From contig SFGA01000015.1 of NCBI GenBank assembly GCA_004556705.1, positions 1 to 36,674 on the forward strand: a DNA stretch of 36,674 bases, written 5' to 3'. The notes under the pieces are model-generated. The model made no database searches. It saw nothing but the letters and a program-made list of their open reading frames with translations, and was not told where the DNA came from. This document shows positions 16,368 through 25,480 of the stretch, piece after piece. Each line of letters begins with the position of its first letter. Position 1 is the first letter of the stretch. This DNA is from Ruminococcus sp. (GTDB lineage: Bacteria; Bacillota; Clostridia; Oscillospirales; Acutalibacteraceae). Both the position numbers and the translations under genes were made by a program.

Positions 16368-16704
16368 GTAGGGCGGTGGCTTGCTGCCGCCGTGGTAATT
16401 GATGTATTTATAATAACTTTCAGTATATAACAAATTGAAAATTTAGCACAAACACAGGCTCCCTTGTAAAGGGAGCTGTCGTTTTTTTGGAACAAAAAAA
16501 TGACTGAGGGATTTTTATAAATTCGTAATCAACCTTACAATCCCTCCGAGTTGCCTACGGCAACCCACCTCCCTTTACAAGGGAGGCTGTGTCGGACAAC
16601 CGCAAGGGCTGTCCCTACGGTACGATATTGAATTTAATTTACTAACAGACGTTAATTATCATATACCCGTTAATTAGCACGGCGGCAGCAAGCCACCGCC
16701 CTAC
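16368..16704. repeat. Repeat island B: MITE-like element with 33-bp inverted ends
   Basis: A 337-bp non-coding element. The left end 16368-16400 and right end 16672-16704 are inverted repeats with 32 of 33 positions matching; each contains the 20-mer GGCGGTGGCTTGCTGCCGCC or its complement. Inside are triloop hairpins at 16458-16476, 16550-16564 and 16568-16586, and a 36-bp module at 16585-16620 that recurs inverted in island C (32091-32126, 2 mismatches). I find no obvious target-site duplication and no transposase gene, so mobility is inferred from the inverted ends and shared modules. It lies between the convergent hydA and secA genes. Confidence 0.75.
16458..16488 (+). terminator. Repeat-borne terminator for the nfn-hyd operon
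   Basis: GCTCCCTT-GTA-AAGGGAGC (16458-16476) is a perfect 8-bp stem with a 3-nt loop, followed by TGTCG and seven T (16482-16488). It is oriented to stop rightward transcription from hydA and is the same module found in the minus-strand orientation in islands A and C. Confidence 0.6.
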
Positions 16705-16789
16705 TCCATTGGATATAAAGTCTACTCGCACTTCTAATTCCTAACTTTTTTCTCTGCTTGCACAGGCATTTGTCCCACTCTAACGCAAA

Positions 16790-16822
16790 AAGCGGACAGT
16801 ACATTATATGAACTGTCCGCTT
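16790..16822 (-). terminator. secA intrinsic terminator
   Basis: Perfect 11-bp stem AAGCGGACAGT (16790-16800) with ACTGTCCGCTT (16812-16822) and an 11-nt loop. On the minus strand the 3' arm runs into a T tract. It lies 30 bp beyond the secA stop codon. Confidence 0.85.
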
Positions 16823-16851
16823 AAATTATTTTGTGATATTCACTTTTAGGA

Positions 16852-19581
16852 TTACTCGTCCTTGCCGCAGCAGTGTTTATATTTTTTACCGCTTCCGCAC
16901 GGGCAGGGATCATTTCTGCCTATCTTCTTTTCCTTTTTAACGGGACGTTTCTTTTCGCTTCCGTCGGTAGCTCCGCTGGTGCCTGTAATCTTGGCCTGCT
17001 CCTCACGTTTTACTTCCTCGTTTGTACGAAGAATAACCGTAAGAATACCCGTTACAGTACCCTCGCAGATAGCCGCACTCATCTCATCGAACATATCAAA
17101 GCTCTCAAGTCTGAACGCAACAACGGGATCCTGCTGACCGTAAGAACGAAGATAAATTCCGCTCTTCAAGTCCTCCATCTCGTCAATATGATCCATCCAT
17201 CTGCGGTCAACGTTTGCAAGAAGAATCTTTCTTTCAAGCTCTGCCATAATTTCAGCGCCGTACTTCTCCTTACGCTCGTCAAATCTCTTGTGAGCGCAAT
17301 CAAGGAACAACTTTTTGAAATCATCTGCGGTGCTAAGGCCTGTTTCGTCTTTACCGTCAAGCACCCACGCAAGCTTTGTGAGCATTCCCTGAACGTTCCA
17401 CTCCTCTTTCGGCAATGCCGACGGGCAGTAGAAGTCAACCTGCTGATTGAAATAATCGTCAATCATCTTTGTAATTGTAGCGTCAAGGTCAACACCGTCA
17501 AGAATTTGATTTCTCTGACCGTAAATAACCTCTCTCTGCTTATTCATAACGTCGTCGAAGTTAAGAACCTGACGTCTTGCGGCAAAGTTGTTGCCCTCAA
17601 CCTTCTTTTGAGCGCCCTCGATAAGATTTGTAAGCATCTTGGTTTCAAGCGGCATATCGTCATCAACGTTAAACGTGTCAAGAATCATATAGAATCTGTC
17701 GCCTGCGAAGAGTCTCAAAAGCTCATCCTCAGCCGAAAGATAGAAGCGGCTCTTACCCGGGTCGCCCTGACGTCCCGCACGACCTCTCAACTGGTTGTCG
17801 ATACGGCGTGATTCGTGTCTTTCCGTACCGATAATATAAAGACCGCCTGCCTCACGAACCTTTTTAGCCTCTTCGGCAATCTCTTCCTTATGCTTCTGCT
17901 CAAGCTCGTGGAAAACCCGTCTTGCCTCGATAATATCCTCATTATCCGTTTCAGCATAGCCCGTTGCCTCTGCGATAAGCTCCTCTGTGAAACCTTTTTT
18001 ACGCATTTCGGACTTCGCCATAAACTCGGGGTTACCGCCGAGGATAATATCTGTGCCTCGTCCTGCCATATTTGTAGCAATGGTAACTGCACCGTACTTA
18101 CCTGCCTGAGCAACGATTTCAGCCTCTTTGTCGTGGTACTTCGCATTGAGGACTTCGTGCTTAATGCCTCTCTTTTTAAGAGCCTTTGAAAGCAATTCAC
18201 TCTTTTCAATGTTTACCGTACCTACAAGAACAGGCTGACCCTTTGCGTTAGCCTCAAGGATTTGCTCGATTATCGCATTGAACTTTGCCTGCTCCGTCTT
18301 ATAAAGCAAGTCGTTCTGATCATCTCTTATCATCGGCTTATTGGTTGGAATTGCGATAACATCAAGTCCGTAAATCTCTTGGAACTCGGTGCTCTCGGTC
18401 ATTGCCGTACCTGTCATACCCGAAAGCTTGTCATAAAGGCGGAAATAATTCTGAAAGGTGATTGTAGCAAGAGTTTTTGACTCCCTCTCGACCTTAACGC
18501 CCTCTTTTGCCTCAATAGCCTGGTGAAGTCCGTCGGAATAACGTCTGCCGAGCATAATTCTGCCCGTAAATTCATCAACAATAAGAACTTCGCCATCTTT
18601 AACAACATAATCGACATCACGTTTCATAACACCGTGCGCACGGATAGCCTGATCGATATGGTGCTGAATGGTAATATTCTCTGCGTCCATAAGGTTTTCA
18701 AGATTGAAGAAGCGTTCTGCCTTTTCAATACCGCTCTTTGTAAGAGTTGCGCTCTTTGCCTTTTCGTCAACAACATAGTCGCCGTCTGCATTGGCAAGCT
18801 CTTCCTCGGCGTTCATCTTTGTATCAAGCTCTTTAACTGTAATCTTGCGAAGTGTTTTAACAAAATTATCGGCAATTTTATAAAGGTCGGTTGACTTGTC
18901 GCCTGCACCCGAAATGATAAGCGGAGTTCTCGCCTCGTCTATAAGAATTGAGTCAACCTCATCGACAATCGCAAAATTATGGCCACGCTGAACTCTCTGC
19001 TCTGCATAAATAACCATATTGTCACGAAGATAGTCAAAGCCCATCTCGTTGTTTGTGCCGTAGGTTATGTCGGCATTGTAAGCCTCACGTCTCTGCTCGT
19101 TGTCAAGTTCGTGAACAATAAGACCTACGGAAAGTCCCAAAAATCTGAAAACCTTTCCCATCCACTCGGAGTCACGGCGAGCAAGGTAATCGTTTACGGT
19201 TACAATGTGGACTCCCTTTCTCGAAAGCGCATTAAGATAGGCAGGAAGCGTTGCGACAAGAGTTTTACCCTCACCTGTTTTCATCTCGGCAATTCTGCCT
19301 TGATGAAGGATAATTCCGCCGATTATCTGCACGGGGAAATGTTTCATATTAAGCACACGCCATGAAGCCTCACGGCAGGTAGCAAATGCCTCAGGCAAAA
19401 TATCGTCAAGCGTTTCACCGTCTGCAAGTCTTTTTTTGAATTCATCGGTCTTTGCCTTGAGTTGCTCGTCTGAAAGACGGCTGTATTCTTCCTCATAAGC
19501 GAGGACTTTTTTCTGTATCGGCATTACTCTTTTAACTTCTTTTGAAGAGTAGTCGCCGAAAATCTTTTTAAGTAAGGACAT
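16852..19581 (-). CDS. secA: Protein translocase ATPase SecA
   Basis: Motor ATPase that drives preproteins through the SecYEG channel at the cytoplasmic membrane. The 909-residue protein has nucleotide-binding domain 1 with Walker A MKTGEGKT (about 100), DEVD-type Walker B IVDEVDSILIDEARTPLIISG (split: DEVDS near 206), the preprotein cross-linking domain, nucleotide-binding domain 2 with NMAGRGTDIILGGNPEFM and QLRGRAGRQGDPG, and the helical wing/scaffold region. The C-terminus keeps the zinc-binding SEC-C motif with Cys893, Cys895, Cys904 and Cys905. The ATG follows GAAAGGAAAAG. It sits downstream of ftsH but is separated from it by a strong terminator, so it probably has its own promoter in the AT-rich 19582-19660. 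Confidence 0.98.
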   Translation of the reverse strand: MSLLKKIFGDYSSKEVKRVMPIQKKVLAYEEEYSRLSDEQLKAKTDEFKKRLADGETLDDILPEAFATCREASWRVLNMKHFPVQIIGGIILHQGRIAEMKTGEGKTLVATLPAYLNALSRKGVHIVTVNDYLARRDSEWMGKVFRFLGLSVGLIVHELDNEQRREAYNADITYGTNNEMGFDYLRDNMVIYAEQRVQRGHNFAIVDEVDSILIDEARTPLIISGAGDKSTDLYKIADNFVKTLRKITVKELDTKMNAEEELANADGDYVVDEKAKSATLTKSGIEKAERFFNLENLMDAENITIQHHIDQAIRAHGVMKRDVDYVVKDGEVLIVDEFTGRIMLGRRYSDGLHQAIEAKEGVKVERESKTLATITFQNYFRLYDKLSGMTGTAMTESTEFQEIYGLDVIAIPTNKPMIRDDQNDLLYKTEQAKFNAIIEQILEANAKGQPVLVGTVNIEKSELLSKALKKRGIKHEVLNAKYHDKEAEIVAQAGKYGAVTIATNMAGRGTDIILGGNPEFMAKSEMRKKGFTEELIAEATGYAETDNEDIIEARRVFHELEQKHKEEIAEEAKKVREAGGLYIIGTERHESRRIDNQLRGRAGRQGDPGKSRFYLSAEDELLRLFAGDRFYMILDTFNVDDDMPLETKMLTNLIEGAQKKVEGNNFAARRQVLNFDDVMNKQREVIYGQRNQILDGVDLDATITKMIDDYFNQQVDFYCPSALPKEEWNVQGMLTKLAWVLDGKDETGLSTADDFKKLFLDCAHKRFDERKEKYGAEIMAELERKILLANVDRRWMDHIDEMEDLKSGIYLRSYGQQDPVVAFRLESFDMFDEMSAAICEGTVTGILTVILRTNEEVKREEQAKITGTSGATDGSEKKRPVKKEKKIGRNDPCPCGSGKKYKHCCGKDE

Positions 19582-19660
19582 AGTCTTTTCCTTTCGCTAC
19601 ATAATTATACAGATATATTATATAACATATATACTTGTAAATCTACTGTTTTTTGTAAAA

Positions 19661-19696
19661 AACAGGCTGTAAAAAGACAAGTTTTTACAGCCTGTT
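19661..19696 (-). terminator. ftsH intrinsic terminator
   Basis: Perfect 15-bp stem AACAGGCTGTAAAAA (19661-19675) with 19682-19696 and a 6-nt loop. On the minus strand it runs into a T tract. It closes the long leftward block that ends with ftsH. Confidence 0.9.
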
Positions 19697-19699
19697 AAT

Positions 19700-21715
19700 T
19701 TATTTTTCGGTATTTTCGCCGTCAACGGTTTCCGAAGCTTCTTTATTTTCGGAAGTTTCGGGTGCAACTGCCTCGTCTGACTTTACTTCTGATTCAGGGT
19801 TTGCATCAGAATTCGTTTCAGCCTCGGGCTTTGCCTCGTCCTTGTCCTCATTAGCAAATAAAGGCTCAAGCTCTTCGCCGTTCATTATGCGCCTAAACTC
19901 GTCGCCCGTAAGCTTTTCACGCTTAACAAGTTCAAGTGCTACGGCATGAAGCTTGTCAATGTGCTCTGTAAGAATATCCTCAGTCTGCTTGTAAGCGTTG
20001 AGAATAATCTTTTCAACCTCGTCGTCAATCTGCGAAGCAACAGCCTCCGAATAGTTCCTCATGTGGTTATAGTCTTTGCCGAGGAATACCTCGTCATTGT
20101 TCTGACCGAAAGCGATAGGTCCGAGCTTTTCACTCATACCATAGCGTGTAACCATTTTTCTTGCCTGCTCCGACGCTCTTTCAATATCGTTCGAAGCACC
20201 GGTTGAAATGTCATTGAAAATAATTTTTTCCGCAACACGACCGCCGAGAAGTCCGACAATATCATCAAGCATTTTTGATTTCATAAGGTGCATTTCATCA
20301 TGCTCGGGCTGATACATTGTAAATCCGCCTGCCATACCTCTCGGTACGATTGAAATGTGGGTAACGGGGTCTTCATGCTCAAGATAGAACGAAGTAACCG
20401 CATGACCTGCCTCATGATAAGCGGTGATTTTCTTATCCTTTTCGGAAATTTTATGAGATTTCTTCTCCGTACCGACAACAACCTTCATTGTCGCCTCTTC
20501 AATTTCCTTCATTGTGATTGCCTTTAATTTTCTTCTTGCCGCAAGCAAAGCCGCTTCGTTAAGAAGATTTTCAAGGTCAGCACCCGTAAAGCCGACCGTT
20601 GCGCCTGCGATATTGCGAAGGTTAACATCGGGGCCAAGCGGTTTATGTCTTGCGTGAACCTTAAGGATTTCCTCTCTACCCTTCAAATCGGGATAGTTTA
20701 CGGTAACCTGTCTGTCAAATCTGCCCGGTCTTAAAAGAGCCGGATCAAGAATGTCGGGACGGTTAGTCGCCGCAATTACGATAACGCCCTCGTTAGGTCC
20801 GAAGCCGTCCATTTCAACAAGCAGCTGGTTAAGAGTCTGTTCTCTCTCGTCATGTCCGCCGCCCATTCCTGCGCCTCTGTGTCTGCCGACTGCATCAATC
20901 TCATCGATAAAGATAATTGACGGTGCATTTTTCTTTGCCTCTGCGAAAAGGTCTCTGACACGGGAAGCACCGACGCCGACATACATTTCAACGAAATCGG
21001 AGCCTGAAATTGAGAAGAACGGTGCGCCTGCCTCGCCTGCAACCGCACGGGCAAGCAAGGTTTTACCTGTACCGGGAGGGCCCACTAAAAGCACGCCCTT
21101 AGGTATTCTTGCGCCGAGAGCACTAAAGTCCTTTGGTGATTTAAGAAATTCAACAATTTCCTCAAGCTCTTCCTTTTCCTCGTCCGCACCTGCAACATCA
21201 GCAAATGTGGTCTTATTTTTATCGTCGTTTTTCTTATATCTCGCCTTGCCGAAGGACATAGCTCTGTTGTTTTCGCTCTGAACACTCTGATTCATTCGCT
21301 TGAACATAAAGAACATTACGCCTGCAAGCAAGAGAATCATAACAACCGTCGGTAAAAGGCTTACCCACCAAGAGTTTGCCGTACCCGAAGCATAGTCCAT
21401 TTTAATTTGGCTGTCGGGATTTTCCTTATTGTACTCGACAACATCATCATGAATATCATCGACAAAAAGGCTGACATTCGGAACGGTATATCTGTAAACA
21501 GTTTCATCGTCCTTTAATTTGTATTCGAGCGCACCGCTTGACAAATTGAGCTTGTATTCCGTAACCGCATGGGTTTCAAACATATTGACAACCTCATAGT
21601 ACTCGGTTTTCTTCTTGCTCTGCGGTCCGACCGCCGAGTAAGTAGCAATTACAAGCACAAGTGCTAGCGGAATTACAATATACGGAATTATCGCTTTCCA
21701 GTTCGTTTTTTTCAA
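19700..21715 (-). CDS. ftsH: ATP-dependent zinc metalloprotease FtsH
   Basis: Membrane-anchored AAA+ protease for quality control of membrane and short-lived regulatory proteins. The 671-residue protein has TM1 (about 8-28), an extracytoplasmic domain, TM2 (about 118-138), the AAA module with Walker A GPPGTGKT (212-219), Walker B IIFIDE (267-272) and the second region of homology ATNRPDILDPALLRPGRFDR (316-335), and the M41 zinc motif HEAGH (434-438). The last 50 or so residues are a low-complexity Glu/Ala/Ser/Asn-rich acidic tail. The start codon is TTG with AGGAG about 10 nt upstream. It is the last gene of the tilS-hpt-ftsH set, a classical Firmicutes arrangement. Confidence 0.97.
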   Translation of the reverse strand: MKKTNWKAIIPYIVIPLALVLVIATYSAVGPQSKKKTEYYEVVNMFETHAVTEYKLNLSSGALEYKLKDDETVYRYTVPNVSLFVDDIHDDVVEYNKENPDSQIKMDYASGTANSWWVSLLPTVVMILLLAGVMFFMFKRMNQSVQSENNRAMSFGKARYKKNDDKNKTTFADVAGADEEKEELEEIVEFLKSPKDFSALGARIPKGVLLVGPPGTGKTLLARAVAGEAGAPFFSISGSDFVEMYVGVGASRVRDLFAEAKKNAPSIIFIDEIDAVGRHRGAGMGGGHDEREQTLNQLLVEMDGFGPNEGVIVIAATNRPDILDPALLRPGRFDRQVTVNYPDLKGREEILKVHARHKPLGPDVNLRNIAGATVGFTGADLENLLNEAALLAARRKLKAITMKEIEEATMKVVVGTEKKSHKISEKDKKITAYHEAGHAVTSFYLEHEDPVTHISIVPRGMAGGFTMYQPEHDEMHLMKSKMLDDIVGLLGGRVAEKIIFNDISTGASNDIERASEQARKMVTRYGMSEKLGPIAFGQNNDEVFLGKDYNHMRNYSEAVASQIDDEVEKIILNAYKQTEDILTEHIDKLHAVALELVKREKLTGDEFRRIMNGEELEPLFANEDKDEAKPEAETNSDANPESEVKSDEAVAPETSENKEASETVDGENTEK

Positions 21716-21730
21716 TGGATTTTCTCTCCT

Positions 21731-22294
21731 TTAATTGTTCTCATAAACGCTGGGTTTGAGAATACCTACATAAGGTAAATTTCTGTATTTTTCCGCATAG
21801 TCAAGACCGTAGCCTACAACAAATGCGTCGGGAATTGTAGCACCCGAATAATCGGCTTTAAGGTCAACGGCTCTTCTCTCGGGTTTGTCGAGAAGAGTGC
21901 AAATCTTAATGCTCGACGGATTTCTTCTTGAAAGAATATCTATAAGATAATGAAGCGTTTTGCCGCTGTCAAGGATATCCTCGACAATAAGCAAATCAGA
22001 GCCCTCAATAACGTTTGTGTCAAGGTCCTTTATGATTTTAACAACACCCGAGGACGAGGTTGAATTGCCGTAGCTTGATACCGACATAAAATCGATACAG
22101 CACGGAAGCTTAATCTCTCTCATAAGGTCGCCCATAAACACAACCGAGCCTTTGAGAACGCTTACCAAAAGAAGCTTTTTGCCCTGATAATCCTCTGTTA
22201 TACGCTCTCCGAGATTTTTAACTATTTCCTTTAACTGCTCCTGCGAAAGAAGCACCTGTTCAATATCATTCTCCATAATATTTCTGTTATCCAT
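21731..22294 (-). CDS. hpt: Hypoxanthine phosphoribosyltransferase
   Basis: Purine salvage enzyme that converts hypoxanthine or guanine plus PRPP to IMP or GMP. The 187-residue protein has the PRPP-binding motif VEDILDSGKT (104-113) and the family's LLLVSVLKGSVVFMGDLMR and DFMSVSSYG segments. The ATG at 22294 has GGGG and AGGAG sequences upstream; an internal ATG at residue 7 is possible. It lies 7 bp after tilS and 15 bp before ftsH, so the three are co-transcribed. Confidence 0.96.
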   Translation of the reverse strand: MDNRNIMENDIEQVLLSQEQLKEIVKNLGERITEDYQGKKLLLVSVLKGSVVFMGDLMREIKLPCCIDFMSVSSYGNSTSSSGVVKIIKDLDTNVIEGSDLLIVEDILDSGKTLHYLIDILSRRNPSSIKICTLLDKPERRAVDLKADYSGATIPDAFVVGYGLDYAEKYRNLPYVGILKPSVYENN

Positions 22295-22301
22295 TTTACC
22301 C

Positions 22302-23639
22302 CTACTCCTGACTTATGTTTAATTTGATTGCTTTTTTTGTTTCAGCACTTATGCGAAATTTTTTGTTCGTTCCGTATCCACGAAGCCACGCAACTTCGCC
22401 GTCGCTGTCAAGAATAATCATCTTGTTTCTGACCTCGGGCGGAATTTTGTCCTCATTAAAAAGTTTTTTGATGGTTTTTGTAACTCTGCGCTTTGAAAAG
22501 GTAAATTTATCTCCGTCTTTTCTGCTGCGGAAAATCAACGTATTGGATATTTTATCACAATCAATGAGATTATCCAACATATCTTTATTAAGATTTTGTA
22601 AATCTTTTGTGTCGTACTCCTCAATATTTATTTCACAAAACGGTAAATTTACTTTTTTGTCGTCAAGTGAAAAATCAACCGAAAACTGCTCTGCCTGTTC
22701 GGGTTTTTTGAAAATTTTCCCGTCTCTGCTGACAATTTCCGTCGCCGAAGCCGTAACAAGAGTTTTTCCGCTTCCGACAAATCGGAGAAAATCGTCAATA
22801 TGCTTTGATTCGACCTCGCCGTGCGACAATTCGCTTAAAAATCTTCCTGCTATACGTTTTTTCAGAAAAATATCCAATGCCGAAAATTCATCCTCGTAAA
22901 GCACCGAGTCTTTAACGCACAGAGCGTATTTTTCATTCTCAATGCTCTCCAAAAATGCCTCTTGCTCTCTCATTCTCAAAGCAAAGCCCGAGAGTGCGCC
23001 GACGGCATTTTGGTTTATCTCACACAAGGTCGGCAACACCTTAATTCTTATCTTGTTGCGTGAATACTCACATTCAAGATTGGTGCTGTCCGTAACATAT
23101 TGAAGATTGTTTTCCTGACAATACTTTTCAATGCTTTCCCTGTCCGTTTCGATAAGCGGTCTTATAATATTATCTCTCACGGGCGGAATACCGCAAGCTC
23201 CTTTTGAGCCTGCGCCACGCACAAGGTTTAACAAAAGCGTTTCTGCGTTATCATTAAGATTATGCGCCGTGGCAATTTTGCCTCTTTTCCCTGCAAGAGA
23301 ACGAAAAAAATCGTACCTTACAATTCGTCCGCACTCCTCCTCGCCTATTCCCTGCTGTTTTGAAAGTTTGGGAATATCGGCGTGTAAAATTTCAAGCGGA
23401 ACATTTAATTTCTCGCAAAGCTTTTTACAACTTTCTTCATCTCTCTGCGCCTCCGCACCCCGTATGCCGTGGTTTATATGTGCGGCTATAAGCGAAAATC
23501 CGTATTCGGCTTTAAGAGAATTAAGCACACTCAAAAGGCAAACAGAGTCTGCGCCGCCCGAAAGTCCGACAACAATTCTGTCGCAATTTTCAAGCATATT
23601 GTACTTTTTGATTACCGAAAGCACATCTTCCTTATTCAT
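22302..23639 (-). CDS. tilS: tRNA(Ile)-lysidine synthetase
   Basis: Modifies C34 of the tRNA-Ile CAU anticodon to lysidine, using ATP and lysine, so that AUA codons are read as Ile. The 445-residue protein has the N-type ATP-pyrophosphatase signature SGGADS (27-32), the family's ATAHNLNDNAET and RGAGSKGACGIPPVR segments, and a C-terminal TilS domain (FRSRKDGDKFTFSKRRVTKT...KKLFNEDKIP). It ends in TAG, showing that amber is an ordinary stop in this genome. Its start overlaps the end of dnaB by 8 bp. Confidence 0.95.
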   Translation of the reverse strand: MNKEDVLSVIKKYNMLENCDRIVVGLSGGADSVCLLSVLNSLKAEYGFSLIAAHINHGIRGAEAQRDEESCKKLCEKLNVPLEILHADIPKLSKQQGIGEEECGRIVRYDFFRSLAGKRGKIATAHNLNDNAETLLLNLVRGAGSKGACGIPPVRDNIIRPLIETDRESIEKYCQENNLQYVTDSTNLECEYSRNKIRIKVLPTLCEINQNAVGALSGFALRMREQEAFLESIENEKYALCVKDSVLYEDEFSALDIFLKKRIAGRFLSELSHGEVESKHIDDFLRFVGSGKTLVTASATEIVSRDGKIFKKPEQAEQFSVDFSLDDKKVNLPFCEINIEEYDTKDLQNLNKDMLDNLIDCDKISNTLIFRSRKDGDKFTFSKRRVTKTIKKLFNEDKIPPEVRNKMIILDSDGEVAWLRGYGTNKKFRISAETKKAIKLNISQE

Positions 23640-25008
23640 TCCTTACAGTCTCCAAAGATGAGAATAAAGTAAATTCCTTTGTCCAGTTAAGGTCAACGTC
23701 GCCCGTTGAGCCGTGTCTGTTTTTAACAACAAGCACCTGCGCCTTGTTGTCCATTGCGGCATTCAATTCAGCCGCCTTATCGTCGTCCTTACCGTCGCTC
23801 TCATAGTAGCCCTCACGGTAAAGCATAAGAATAATATCTGCGTCCTGCTCGATAGAACCCGATTCACGCAAGTCCGACATCTGGGGACGGTGAGCCTTAC
23901 CTCTTGCGTCGGTAGAACGGTTAAGCTGTGAACAGGTTACAACCGGAATGTGCAAATCCTTTGCCATAAGTTTGAGATTTCTTGTGATTTCCGAAACCTC
24001 CTGAACACGGCTGTCTGTCTTTTTAGTACCCGACATAAGCTGAAGGTAGTCAATAATTATACAATCGACATCCTTCATTCGTCTTACTCTTGATTTCATC
24101 TCATTTACGGTAATGGTCGAGGTATCGTCAAAATACAGCTCTGCGTCATTGAGCGCATAAGCCGCTTCGCCTATTCTGTTCCATTCCTCGGGCGAAATTT
24201 CGCCTGTTCTGAACTTACTCGACTCAACTCTCGCCTCGGTCGCAAGTATTCTCTGTGCAAGCTGCTCCTTTGACATCTCCAAAGAGAAGAAAACAACCTT
24301 TTTTCTGCCCGTTACAGCCATATTTCTTGCAACGTTGAGTGCGAAGCTCGTTTTACCCATAGCGGGACGGGCACCGATAAGAATAAGGTCGGATTTGTTA
24401 AAGCCCGTAGTGTATTTATCAAGCATACCGAAGCCCGTTGAAATACCGAGATATTTTTCCCTGTCGGGCGAGGTCTTTTTACGCAAGTCCTCATATACCT
24501 CGTTATAGATAATATCGCTTATCTTTGTAGGGCCGACGGTCGTTCTGCCCTGTCTTATATCGTAAATTTTCTGTTCTGCGCTGTTGAGAATTTGGTCTGC
24601 CGAAGCCTCCGCCGCAGCAGCGTCGTTTGCAATCTCCTTTGCGGTGTTCAAAAGCGTGCGAAGAACATATTTTTCCTTTACGATTTTCGCATAAGCGACA
24701 ACGTTTGCCGTTGACGGTACAATCTGCGCCAACTGTGCAAGATAATTCTTACCGCCTGCGTCATCATAAATGCCCTTGCTTTTAAGCTCCTCCAAAACAA
24801 GAAGTGCGTCAAATTTCTGTCCTATCGCATCAAGATTTATGATAATCGAAAAAATCTCACGGTGCTGCGGAATATAGAAATGCTCCGGCTTCGTAATGTC
24901 CGCAATACTCAAAAGACAGTCAGGGTCCATAAGCAAACTGCCTAAAACCGCCTGCTCCGCCTCCAAGCTATACGGCTCGTTATTTTGGTCAAATAAAATG
25001 TTATCCAT
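23632..25008 (-). CDS. dnaB: Replicative DNA helicase
   Basis: Hexameric helicase that unwinds DNA at the replication fork. The roughly 460-residue protein has the N-terminal DnaB domain beginning PYSLEAEQAVLGSLLMDPDCL and a RecA-like ATPase domain with Walker A GARPAMGKTSFALN (about 200-213), Walker B VDCIIIDYLQLM and VVTCSQLNRSTDARGKAHRP. The start is uncertain: GTG 25017, ATG 25011 and ATG 25008 are in frame. I chose 25008 because GGGTGG (25014-25019) gives a workable 5-nt spacing only for it. Between rplI and tilS. Confidence 0.96.
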   Translation of the reverse strand: MDNILFDQNNEPYSLEAEQAVLGSLLMDPDCLLSIADITKPEHFYIPQHREIFSIIINLDAIGQKFDALLVLEELKSKGIYDDAGGKNYLAQLAQIVPSTANVVAYAKIVKEKYVLRTLLNTAKEIANDAAAAEASADQILNSAEQKIYDIRQGRTTVGPTKISDIIYNEVYEDLRKKTSPDREKYLGISTGFGMLDKYTTGFNKSDLILIGARPAMGKTSFALNVARNMAVTGRKKVVFFSLEMSKEQLAQRILATEARVESSKFRTGEISPEEWNRIGEAAYALNDAELYFDDTSTITVNEMKSRVRRMKDVDCIIIDYLQLMSGTKKTDSRVQEVSEITRNLKLMAKDLHIPVVTCSQLNRSTDARGKAHRPQMSDLRESGSIEQDADIILMLYREGYYESDGKDDDKAAELNAAMDNKAQVLVVKNRHGSTGDVDLNWTKEFTLFSSLETVRNE

Positions 25009-25025
25009 CATTTCCACCCGTAAAA

Positions 25026-25466
25026 TTATTCGCCGACTTCCACGGAAATTTCAGCACTTATGTTCTGATAAAGCTTAACCTCTGCCGAATATGTTCCGAA
25101 GTTTTTAATATCAGCCATTGATATTTTTCTCTTGTCAACGTCAACACCGAGTTGCTTTTTGATTTCTGTTGCAACATCTTTTGAGGTGATTGAACCGAAA
25201 AGTTTGCCGTTTTGACCTGCTTTTGCTTTGAGTTTAACTGTCTTTGAGTCAAGCTTTGCCTTCGCCTCGTTTGCGTTTGCGATTTCAACTTCAAGCTTAT
25301 GCTGCTTTGAAGCCTCGCTGTTTTTATATTCCGTCATTGCCTGAGCATTCGCCTCTACCGCAAGATTTTTCGGAAAAAGAAAATTCCTTGCGTAGCCGTC
25401 CGAAGCCTTGACCTTTTCTCCTTTTTTACCGAGTCCCTTGACATCAGCCTTCAAAATTACTTCCAT
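25026..25466 (-). CDS. rplI: Large ribosomal subunit protein bL9
   Basis: Structural protein of the 50S subunit. The 146-residue protein starts MEVILKADVKGLGKKGE and continues VKASDGYARNFLFPKNLA, the bL9 N-terminal signature, followed by the long connecting helix and a C-terminal RNA-binding domain. GGAGG precedes the ATG. It lies 14 bp after the DHH phosphodiesterase gene and 17 bp before dnaB, matching the Firmicutes gdpP-rplI-dnaB order. Confidence 0.97.
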   Translation of the reverse strand: MEVILKADVKGLGKKGEKVKASDGYARNFLFPKNLAVEANAQAMTEYKNSEASKQHKLEVEIANANEAKAKLDSKTVKLKAKAGQNGKLFGSITSKDVATEIKKQLGVDVDKRKISMADIKNFGTYSAEVKLYQNISAEISVEVGE

Positions 25467-25480
25467 TGTTCTGCCTCCGT

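Noticed and set aside
16188..16495. Short minus-strand frames across the hydA end and island B (peptides containing GGSKPPPYNVVV)
   Set aside because: The peptide is a translation of the repeat 20-mer, and a near copy appears in island C (GGSKPPPCHVVV). It comes from the DNA repeat and is not a conserved protein.
16368..16704. CRISPR-like array
   Set aside because: The repeats are palindromic, of differing type and not regularly spaced with unique spacers; no cas genes are present.
16873..17811. 312-codon open frame on the plus strand opposite secA
   Set aside because: It lies fully inside secA, which is intact and highly conserved; the composition is that of a shadow frame.
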